From Alangreenwoodia sp964438605 (lineage in GTDB: Bacteria > Bacillota > Clostridia > Peptostreptococcales > Anaerovoracaceae), in assembly GCA_964438605.1 (NCBI GenBank), contig CAYTKT010000075.1:1-5616 (forward strand): a DNA stretch of 5,616 nt, given 5' to 3'. This document shows positions 1 through 5,105 of the stretch, one piece after another; position 1 is the stretch's first letter; each line of letters starts with the position of its first letter. The notes under the pieces are model-generated. The model made no database searches and had not been told where the DNA came from. It saw only the letters and a list, made by a program, of their open reading frames with translations. The translations under genes and the position numbers were made by a program.

Positions 1-1414
1 CGCCTGCTAAAAACCCGTGATAAAATGCTTCCGCACTGTCCATATAACTGATCGTTCGCTTTAGCATCCCGGTTAGTTCCTTTTGGAGCGTTTCCGCATT
101 TCCGTCTAGCAGGGAGTGGTACAAGGTACTCATATCCCGCGTCTGGATTGTTTCGTCAAACCACTCACTGATTTTATCCTCGTAAATCGTCAGAACTTCG
201 TCGTTGGGGATCGTTAAAATCAAATACCTTTTCCGCTGTTCAAATTCTTCCGACACCTTCTTCAAATACCCGGTAAAAAATAGAAAATTCCAAAGATTGT
301 CCTGACTGCTCTGAACGTCTTCATAAGTAATATCCTCATGAACCGGTTTTCGGATCGTTCCACCAGCCATTAAGGTTTCCAGTTCCTCCCGTGTCACGCT
401 GTCTGCATGACGAATCAGATCGCGCACGATGTCATTCGAACTCGTGTTTGACCAGTACGGCCGGCCAAACGCGTTTTTATCTGCGCGCAAGTCTGTCATG
501 AAATTGACGACGCTCCACGGATTATACACTTCCGAATTTCCAAACAGATATCCGTCATACCATCTGCGGATGTCGTCCATGCGTCCCTCTGCGTCATAAT
601 ACGCAGCCATCGCTTCTACTTCCTGCGGTGTGAAGCCGAAGTATTCTCCGTAAGCCTTATTAAGAATGGAAACGATACGCAAATTGTTCAGTCCGGTAAA
701 GATACTCTCCCGACTGATGCGCAGACAACCCGTGATCACGGCGAATTGAAGATGATCATTCGTTTTCAGTGCCGACTCGAAAAGAGAACGGATAAAGTCG
801 ATCATCTCATGATAAAATCCACGAAAATGGGAATTTTCCAGTGGAACATCGTATTCGTCGATCAGGATAATGCTTTTCTTGCCAGTCGTCTGAAAAATAC
901 ACTTACTCAAGAACTTCAGCGCACCGGAATATTCTTTCGGCTCCGCTTTTCTATCCATAATCCGCCGGTACTGCTCTTTTTGGGAATCCTCCAATTTGCT
1001 GTCGCTTAGGATCGCCCGGTGGCGGATAAACTCGTCCGCAATCTCTTCCTTTAGTTTAAAATACGCATCTTCAAAACTGGCCTGTTTTGCCGATTTCAGC
1101 GTCAACGAAATGACCGGATACTGCTGCATCTGGTCCGTGTATTTTTCCCCGGCATCCATGATTTTCAGCCCGTCAAACAGAGCATGGTTCTCTGCGTTTT
1201 TCGCTTCCTCCCCCGTATCCTCAAAGAAATATTTCAGCATACTCATGTTCAGCGTCTTTCCAAATCGCCGCGGACGCGTGAAGAGCGTGACGGCTGTTTT
1301 AGAATCGAGCAAGCTTTTTATCAGCAGTGTTTTATCAACATAGTAACATTCATCCTCAATGATTCGTTTAAAATCCTCTGTGCCGATTGGCAGCGGTCTG
1401 TATTCCTTCGTCAT
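1..1414 (-). CDS. AAA-ATPase-like / PD-(D/E)XK nuclease family protein, copy A (C-terminus beyond left edge)
   Basis: I translated this frame by hand: 471 codons from ATG at 1414 to the left edge contain no stop. It aligns without gaps to copy B (2216-3943). The nucleotide-binding loop RPRRFGKT (residues 47-54), the Walker B strand IILIDEYD (about 182-189), the ITGCLRISRESIFTGLNN segment (about 227-244) and YDGYLFG...VYNPWSVVNF (about 286-305) are all present. These are hallmarks of the AAA-ATPase_like family (PF09820), an uncharacterised predicted ATPase group. The nuclease domain expected at the C-terminus (PDDEXK_9, PF08011), about 100 residues by analogy with copy B, lies outside the window, so its integrity is unknown. 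I chose the start at 1414 rather than the in-frame ATG at 1432 because the codons between them form the ribosome-binding site GGAAGGAGG. The protein differs from copy B at about 80 of 471 positions (about 83% identity, hand count). It is probably cytoplasmic, with no signal peptide or membrane segment. Its cellular role is unknown. Confidence 0.9.
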   Translation of the reverse strand, partial: MTKEYRPLPIGTEDFKRIIEDECYYVDKTLLIKSLLDSKTAVTLFTRPRRFGKTLNMSMLKYFFEDTGEEAKNAENHALFDGLKIMDAGEKYTDQMQQYPVISLTLKSAKQASFEDAYFKLKEEIADEFIRHRAILSDSKLEDSQKEQYRRIMDRKAEPKEYSGALKFLSKCIFQTTGKKSIILIDEYDVPLENSHFRGFYHEMIDFIRSLFESALKTNDHLQFAVITGCLRISRESIFTGLNNLRIVSILNKAYGEYFGFTPQEVEAMAAYYDAEGRMDDIRRWYDGYLFGNSEVYNPWSVVNFMTDLRADKNAFGRPYWSNTSSNDIVRDLIRHADSVTREELETLMAGGTIRKPVHEDITYEDVQSSQDNLWNFLFFTGYLKKVSEEFEQRKRYLILTIPNDEVLTIYEDKISEWFDETIQTRDMSTLYHSLLDGNAETLQKELTGMLKRTISYMDSAEAFYHGFLAG

Positions 1415-1420
1415 AACAAG

Positions 1421-1429
1421 CCTCCTTCC
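1421..1429 (-). promoter_or_regulatory. Ribosome-binding site that fixes the start of copy A
   Basis: The minus strand reads GGAAGGAGG followed by CTTGTT and ATG (1414). The AGGAGG core lies 6 nt before the start, a near-ideal spacing. This argues that the in-frame ATG at 1432, whose codons would encode GRRLV through this site, is not the real start. Confidence 0.85.
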
Positions 1430-1455
1430 CATATTCGGCTGTCTCCGTTCCGCAC

Positions 1456-1540
1456 ATCTCCGGCCTCATAACCGAATCCGTTACCAGTCCCGACCCATAT
1501 ATCTCCGGCGCCTCATCACGCTCCACATCCGGCCTTGATA
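1456..1540. repeat. Three degenerate short repeats in the copy A leader
   Basis: The plus strand shows ATCTCCGGCCTCATAAC at 1456, ATCTCCGGCGCCTCATCAC at 1501 and the weaker ACATCCGGCCTTGATA at 1525. The first two differ by a GC insertion and one substitution. They could bind a regulator or be chance GC-rich similarity. Confidence 0.4.
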
Positions 1541-1606
1541 TCCGCCGCTGTTTCAGCACCATTCCGGATTATCGTTCCTCTTTCTTTCCGTTTTTGTTTC
1601 AACCTT

Positions 1607-1635
1607 ATTATACCCGGTTTCACGGCCTCTGTCAC
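1607..1635 (-). promoter_or_regulatory. Predicted sigma-70/SigA promoter of copy A
   Basis: On the minus strand there is a perfect -10 box TATAAT (1607-1612) and a -35 box GTGACA (1630-1635, five of six to consensus), separated by the optimal 17 nt. Transcription would start near 1600, giving a leader of about 186 nt before ATG 1414. The same arrangement is exactly conserved in copy B. Confidence 0.75.
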
Positions 1636-1686
1636 TTGCAGGAAAGAAGAAAGTGCCGTCAGAATTCTCTGTGCAGCTGTTATTTC

Positions 1687-1698
1687 AGAGGGCCCTCT
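1687..1698. promoter_or_regulatory. 12-bp perfect palindrome upstream of the copy A promoter
   Basis: AGAGGGCCCTCT is a perfect inverted repeat with no spacer, about 50 bp upstream of the -35 box. The position would suit an operator or activator site for a dimeric regulator. No regulator gene is visible in the window, so the function is inference. Confidence 0.3.
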
Positions 1699-1877
1699 TG
1701 CGTTCCTTCGGAAAGAGCATATCTTTTCGCTGGAAAAGCAACTTTTTTGACAGACAGAAAATTTTTTTGAAAGAAGTATTTTTTATGCCCAGCTGCTATG
1801 ATGCCGCTGTATGAGGAACTCTTATGTGAAAAAGATGCTTCTAAACAGTTATTTGCGTAAGGCTTGATCTGACGGAT

Positions 1878-1924
1878 GAAAAAAATGGCTTTGTTGCTGC
1901 ATCGGTGCAGCAACAATCGAAGCC
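1878..1924 (-). terminator. Rho-independent terminator downstream of copy B
   Basis: An 11-bp perfect stem (TTGTTGCTGCA at 1891-1901 with TGCAGCAACAA at 1906-1916) closes a 4-nt loop. It is extended by GGCT/AGCC (1887-1890 with 1921-1924) with a small bulge. On the minus strand the hairpin is followed by a run of seven T (plus-strand A 1879-1885). It would end transcripts of copy B about 290 nt past the stop at 2216 and insulate copy A from read-through. The plus strand has no U-tract, so it works in the minus direction only. Confidence 0.75.
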
Positions 1925-2003
1925 GGCACACCAAAAAGGCGAACGAAGCCAGAGAGACTAAATGACATTTTTCTGATTTCACTCAGTGATTTTACGAGAA
2001 AAC

Positions 2004-2041
2004 GGACCGCAGGATTTATACTGAACGACCTGAAACGGTCC
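2004..2041. other. Imperfect hairpin in the inter-copy spacer
   Basis: GGACCG (2004-2009) pairs with CGGTCC (2036-2041), and adjacent CAGG (2010-2013) pairs with CCTG (2029-2032), leaving an AAA bulge and a 15-nt loop. Five T follow closely on the plus strand (ATCGTTTTT), so it could act as a weak plus-strand terminator, but no plus-strand gene precedes it. Confidence 0.3.
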
Positions 2042-2215
2042 ATCGTTTTTCCAAAACTCAGTCTATAAGTAAATCCACGTTGTTACAAATGTAAGCTCAC
2101 TTCATATTATCTAAAATCTGAATTCATCGCATCGTATTTTTTCGGAACATCATGCCTTATCACCCGATTCCCACAACCTGTATTGATTCGGTTTTGATGA
2201 TCCAAAACAAGCCAG

Positions 2216-3943
2216 CTATTCCATCTCAATCTGCGCCTTTTCCATTTTCACACGGCACTGCTTTCGGAAAAAGGCGATGCCGATGTGCCAGCACTCCGTA
2301 TAACCTTCGATAGCCAGTTCCTCATCATATTCTTTGTCGGTGATCTGCGCCAGTGCCGTCTGCGCCGCCGCTTCCATGCTGCGCTTGCTTATACTTTCCG
2401 CCAGTTTCAGTTCAATAACAGCCGCCGGCTTGTCTGTGTCCTCTCCATTATATACACACAGGTCATATCGTCCTTTCCCCGATTCACGGTTCGACTTCAC
2501 ACGATAGCCCTCTGCCATATTCGATAGAACGCCTGCTAAAAACCCGTGATAAAATGCTTCCGCACTGTCCATATAACTGATCGTCTGCTTCAGCAGCGTC
2601 GTCAGTTCCTTTTGCAGCGTTTCTGCGTCGCCTGCCAGCATTGCCTGGTACAAAGAACTTAAATCTCGCATTTTGATCTGCTCATCAAACCAGGTGCGGA
2701 TATGGTTCCGGTAAATAGACAATACCTCAACATTTGGAATCGCCAACGTAAGAAAGATCTCATCATTCTCATATTTCTGCGAAATTTTCTTTAAGTACCC
2801 GGTAAAGAATAAAAAATTCCACAGATTTTCCTGATTGTCATTGATTTCTCCATAGGTGATGTCCTCATGGACACGTTTTTCAATCGTTCCGCCGGCAATT
2901 AAGGTCTCCAGTTCGTCCCGTGTCACGCTGTCTGCATGACGAATCAGATCGCGCACTACGTCATTCGAACTCGTATTCGCCCAGTAAGGCCGGACAAAAG
3001 CGCTCTTATTTGCGCACAGGTCGCTCATGAAGTTGACGACACTCCACGGATTGTACACTTCCGAATTTCCGAATAGATATCCGTCATACCATCTGCGGAT
3101 GTCGTCCATGCGTCCCTCTGCGTCATAATACGCAGCCATCGCTTCTACTTCCTGCGGCGTGAAGCCGAAATATTCGCCATACGTTTCATTGAGGATGGAA
3201 ACGACGCGCAAATTGTTCAGTCCGGTAAAAATGCTCTCCCGACTGATGCGCAGACAACCCGTGATCACGGCGAATTGAAGATTCGGATTCGTCTTGAGTG
3301 CCGATTCGAACAGGGAGCGGATAAAGTCGATCATCTCATGATAAAATCCACGAAAATAGGAATTTTCCAGCGGCACATCGTATTCGTCGATCAGGATAAT
3401 ACTTTTCTTTCCGGTTGCCGAATAAATACATTCGCTCAGGAATTTCAACGCCCCCGAATATTCTTTTGGCTCCGCTTTGCCATTCATGATCTTCCGATAT
3501 TGATCTTTCTGAAAATCGGTCAGTCGATCGTGACCTAAAACGGAGCGATGATTGATAAATTCCTGAATGATCTCCATTTGAATTTTAAAATACGCATCTT
3601 CAAACGTTGCCTGTTTCGCTGACTTCAGTGTCAGCGAAATCACAGGATACTTCTGCATCTGGTCCGTGTATTTTTCCCCGGCATCCATAATTTTCAGCCC
3701 GTCAAACAGAGCGTGGTTCTCTGCGTTTTTCGCTTCCTCCCCCGTATCTTCAAAGAAATATTTCAGCATACTCATGTTCAGCGTCTTTCCAAATCGTCTG
3801 GGGCGCGTGAAAAGCGTGACAGCCGCTTTGGAATCGAGTAAGCTTTTTATCAGCAGTGTTTTATCAACATAATAACACTCATCTTCAATGATTCGTTTAA
3901 AATCCTCCGTGCCAATCGGCAGCGGTCTGTATTCCTTCGTCAT
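2216..3943 (-). CDS. AAA-ATPase-like / PD-(D/E)XK nuclease family protein, copy B (complete)
   Basis: This is a complete 575-residue protein. Its N-terminal two thirds match the AAA-ATPase_like family (PF09820): YYVDKT (24-29), P-loop RPRRFGKT (47-54), Walker B IILIDEYD (182-189, with D186 and E187 as the likely Mg and catalytic acids), TGCLRISRESIFTGLNNL (228-245) and WYDGYLFG...YNPWSVVNF (285-305). The C-terminus matches the DUF1703/PDDEXK_9 nuclease fold (PF08011): RESGKGRYD with D494, VIELK with E511 and K513, and a later ALAQI with Q533. All expected nuclease residues are therefore present, and the length is normal for the family. The P-loop lacks the usual first glycine (RPRRFGKT instead of GxxxxGKT), which is typical of this family. 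Translation from ATG 3961 is possible, but that stretch encodes the Shine-Dalgarno, so 3943 is preferred. The gene has its own promoter and a downstream terminator. The domain assignments are firm. Suggested roles such as nucleic-acid processing, defence or selfish-element function are inference only. Confidence 0.93.
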   Translation of the reverse strand: MTKEYRPLPIGTEDFKRIIEDECYYVDKTLLIKSLLDSKAAVTLFTRPRRFGKTLNMSMLKYFFEDTGEEAKNAENHALFDGLKIMDAGEKYTDQMQKYPVISLTLKSAKQATFEDAYFKIQMEIIQEFINHRSVLGHDRLTDFQKDQYRKIMNGKAEPKEYSGALKFLSECIYSATGKKSIILIDEYDVPLENSYFRGFYHEMIDFIRSLFESALKTNPNLQFAVITGCLRISRESIFTGLNNLRVVSILNETYGEYFGFTPQEVEAMAAYYDAEGRMDDIRRWYDGYLFGNSEVYNPWSVVNFMSDLCANKSAFVRPYWANTSSNDVVRDLIRHADSVTRDELETLIAGGTIEKRVHEDITYGEINDNQENLWNFLFFTGYLKKISQKYENDEIFLTLAIPNVEVLSIYRNHIRTWFDEQIKMRDLSSLYQAMLAGDAETLQKELTTLLKQTISYMDSAEAFYHGFLAGVLSNMAEGYRVKSNRESGKGRYDLCVYNGEDTDKPAAVIELKLAESISKRSMEAAAQTALAQITDKEYDEELAIEGYTECWHIGIAFFRKQCRVKMEKAQIEME

Positions 3944-3949
3944 AACAAG

Positions 3950-3958
3950 CCTCCTTCC
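3950..3958 (-). promoter_or_regulatory. Ribosome-binding site that fixes the start of copy B
   Basis: The sequence and 6-nt spacing are the same as in copy A, with GGAAGGAGG preceding ATG 3943. It supports a 575-residue product rather than the 581-residue version starting at 3961. Confidence 0.85.
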
Positions 3959-3984
3959 CATATTCGGCTGTCTCCGTTCCGCAC

Positions 3985-4069
3985 ATCTCCGGCCTCATAA
4001 CCGAATCCGTTACCAGTCCCGACCCATATATCTCCGGCGCCTCATCACGCTCCACATCCGGCCTTGATA
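3985..4069. repeat. Three degenerate short repeats in the copy B leader
   Basis: Same three elements as at 1456-1540, shifted by 2529 bp and unchanged in sequence. Confidence 0.4.
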
Positions 4070-4135
4070 TCCGCCGCTGTTTCAGCACCATTCCGGATTA
4101 TCGTTCCTCTTTCTTTCCGTTTTTGTTTCAACCTT

Positions 4136-4164
4136 ATTATACCCGGTTTCACGGCCTCTGTCAC
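4136..4164 (-). promoter_or_regulatory. Predicted sigma-70/SigA promoter of copy B
   Basis: TATAAT (4136-4141) and GTGACA (4159-4164) are spaced 17 nt apart on the minus strand, identical to the promoter of copy A. The predicted transcription start is near 4129. Both paralogues are therefore likely expressed with the same strength and timing unless upstream sequence differs in effect. Confidence 0.75.
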
Positions 4165-4215
4165 TTGCAGGAAAGAAGAAAGTGCCGTCAGAATTCTCTG
4201 TGCAGCTGTTATTTC

Positions 4216-4227
4216 AGAGGGCCCTCT
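4216..4227. promoter_or_regulatory. 12-bp perfect palindrome upstream of the copy B promoter
   Basis: AGAGGGCCCTCT is conserved at the same distance from the promoter as in copy A. Conservation is weak support, because the surrounding 330 bp are also identical. Confidence 0.3.
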
Positions 4228-4392
4228 TGCGTTCCTTCGGAAAGAGCGTATCTTTTCGCTGGAAAAGCAGCTTTTTTGACAGACAGAAAAATTTTTTGAA
4301 AGAACTATTTTTTATGCCCAACTGCTATGATGCCACTCTATGAGGAAATGGTAATACATCATAAAACGGTCGCATAATGTTGTAAATTAAAA

Positions 4393-4468
4393 GGAGCCAA
4401 AAGGTCTGACTTCAGTTGTAATATAAGTGACCAAACCAACATAATATCAGAATGCCTAAAATGGCTCC
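4393..4468. repeat. Long imperfect inverted repeat, possible small mobile-element remnant
   Basis: The arms pair in order: GGAGCC (4393-4398) with GGCTCC (4463-4468), GG (4403-4404) with CC (4455-4456), TCTGA (4405-4409) with TCAGA (4447-4451), and an inner GTTG with CAAC. Small internal loops separate the helices. The element starts 46 bp beyond the end of the tandem repeat and just upstream of a transposase remnant. It could be a miniature inverted-repeat element, the tip of an insertion sequence or a structured RNA. I do not recognise a named family. Confidence 0.4.
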
Positions 4469-4492
4469 AATCAATCGTACACTAAATAATGA

Positions 4493-4693
4493 AAAGGAAT
4501 CAAATCACGAGAAGAATTCGACCATTGGGAATGCGATCTGGTGATCGCCCCGAAGACCAATGGAGATCAGCCACCTCTGACTATGTCTAAGCAAAAAAGC
4601 CGGGATTTGTGGATAAAACTGATTTTTTCTTACATACTTTCTCCGTTATCCATAGTCAGCGGAGCGGACTTCAGGCTTGTAAATTTTTTATAA
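4493..4693 (+). pseudogene. IS30-family transposase remnant
   Basis: The plus-strand frame contains SREEFDHWECDLV (about 4505-4543) and, after a short linker, LTMSKQKSRDLWIKL (4577-4621). This matches the start of the catalytic core of IS30-family transposases, where (F/D)xHWExD carries the first acid of the DDE triad and a TLxERKSR-like strand follows. The frame is closed by a stop at 4490-4492 and again at 4691-4693, leaving about 66 codons against the several hundred of a full transposase. The helix-turn-helix region and the other two catalytic acids are not recognisable. A neighbouring frame (ATG 4452) might carry the preceding residues across a frameshift near 4492-4497. It is a decayed, non-functional fragment, and its ends could not be defined. 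Confidence 0.65.
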
Positions 4694-4832
4694 TACATCC
4701 ATCGGCTTCTATTCTGGTTTTCTGCGATCTGCATAGGTATAGTTGCAGTTTTTTTATTTCGAATACGTCATACGTCAGCGTCTTGCAATCCATATCCAGC
4801 ATCAATATCTTTGCGAACCTTAATGCCAATGA
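4694..4832. other. Non-coding stretch between transposase remnant and small gene
   Basis: I see no gene here. It contains a tandem 7-bp direct repeat (ATACGTC twice, 4763-4776). It also has a weak plus-strand hairpin (CTGCA 4729-4733 with TGCAG 4744-4748) followed by seven T (4749-4755), which could be a minor terminator. Neither is strong enough for a separate call. Confidence 0.5.
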
Positions 4833-5042
4833 CTACTCACCGCTCATACTCTGAGGCGGTACTATCCACAGTATTCCCGGAGTCGTATTCAGATCTCCGT
4901 ACCATTGATATTTGCTCCAAGATAGCGCCTCATCAGGCGTACCGCAAAGATTTATATAACAATCGGTAAAATAGAATTCCCCTAAACTCTTATCGCTTTT
5001 CGTCGGTCCCTCGATCTCAACCCCCTCGTCAACAGTATTCAT
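4833..5042 (-). CDS. Small hypothetical protein (69 aa)
   Basis: This frame runs from ATG 5042 to TAG at 4833. A possible ribosome-binding site AGGGAAG (plus-strand 5050-5056) lies 7 nt upstream. An in-frame GTG at 5060 would add six residues but has no visible site, so ATG is preferred. The product is acidic at its N-terminus (MNTVDEGVEIEG) and rich in aromatics towards the C-terminus (SWSKYQWYGDL, ILWIVPPQ). It has no signal peptide or membrane helix, and I do not recognise a family. The frame begins 63 nt after the stop of the upstream gene on the same strand, so the two may be co-transcribed. It could also be a broken piece of a larger protein, as it abuts decayed insertion-sequence DNA. 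Confidence 0.45.
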   Translation of the reverse strand: MNTVDEGVEIEGPTKSDKSLGEFYFTDCYINLCGTPDEALSWSKYQWYGDLNTTPGILWIVPPQSMSGE

Positions 5043-5105
5043 TTTACATCTTCCCTGCACCTATTCTATTACACAGGAATGCTTCTCAAAAATATTGTCC
5101 GAAAT

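Larger units (their letters stand above)
1415..1600 (-). promoter_or_regulatory. Long 5' leader of copy A
   Basis: From the predicted transcription start to the ATG there are about 186 nt, long for a simple bacterial mRNA. The leader is identical in both copies. It contains three degenerate repeats around a TCCGGC core (plus-strand 1456-1540). It also contains a 64-codon minus-strand frame (1368-1562) that overlaps the ATPase start. I do not see a terminator or a known riboswitch in it. The overlapping frame is doubtful because the three substitutions in the overlap change it but leave the ATPase protein unchanged. Confidence 0.45.
1..1818. repeat. Direct tandem repeat, copy A (gene plus promoter region)
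   Basis: Every position aligns with the base 2529 higher (1 with 2530, 1414 with 3943, 1818 with 4347) with no net gap. The unit covers the ATPase/nuclease gene and about 400 bp upstream. Similarity stops sharply after GAGGAA at 1813-1818. The other end lies beyond the left edge. From 1389 to 1718 the copies are identical (330 bp); between 1719 and 1818 I count seven differences; the coding part is more diverged and mosaic. Confidence 0.95.
1819..2215. other. Spacer between the two gene copies; no supported gene
   Basis: This stretch is not part of the visible repeat. It holds the terminator hairpin at 1878-1924 and a weaker hairpin at 2004-2041. Short open frames exist on both strands (for example minus 1849-2043, 64 codons), but none has a convincing ribosome-binding site and I do not recognise their products. 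From 2044 to 2215 I see no promoter, RNA gene or repeat beyond a weak AT-rich 6-bp hairpin at 2191-2208. Confidence 0.6.
3944..4129 (-). promoter_or_regulatory. Long 5' leader of copy B
   Basis: This leader is base-for-base identical to that of copy A (1415-1600). The counterpart overlapping frame runs 3897-4091. Complete identity here, beside diverged coding sequence, points to recent homogenisation or to selection on the leader. Confidence 0.45.
2530..4347. repeat. Direct tandem repeat, copy B (gene plus promoter region)
   Basis: This is the partner of the repeat at 1-1818, in the same orientation. The homologous unit presumably continues left to at least the gene end at 2216, but the corresponding part of copy A is outside the window. 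The right boundary is at 4347, where unrelated, mobile-element-like sequence begins. Confidence 0.95.

Noticed and set aside
746..1343. Plus-strand open frames across copy A (and the equivalents at 3275-3538 and 3666-3872 in copy B)
   Set aside because: They are antisense to the strongly supported ATPase coding sequence and reflect its codon composition.
1368..1562. 64-codon minus-strand frame in the leader overlapping the start of copy A (counterpart 3897-4091 in copy B)
   Set aside because: In the overlap with the ATPase gene the three substitutions between copies all change this frame (N to D, R to W, R to G) but are silent in the ATPase. Its possible ribosome-binding site is too distant (about 13 nt). 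Coding function is not supported.
1535..1750. 71-codon plus-strand frame over the promoter region (repeated at 4064-4279)
   Set aside because: It lies over the promoter and leader, lacks a ribosome-binding site and has no recognisable product. Its conservation is explained by the identical repeat.
1849..2043. 64-codon minus-strand frame through the terminator region
   Set aside because: It reads through a strong terminator hairpin and its U-tract, has no clear ribosome-binding site, and several frames are open here, so coding is doubtful.
4689..4694. Plus-strand TATAAT
   Set aside because: There is no matching -35 box at 16-18 nt and no plus-strand gene downstream. The region is AT-rich.
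4609..4854. 81-codon plus-strand frame
   Set aside because: It overlaps the transposase remnant in another frame and the end of the small minus-strand gene, and has no initiation signal.
5063..5089. Possible minus-strand promoter (TTGAGA and TAGAAT) before the small gene
   Set aside because: The spacer is only 15 nt and neither box is perfect. Co-transcription with the upstream gene is an equally simple explanation.
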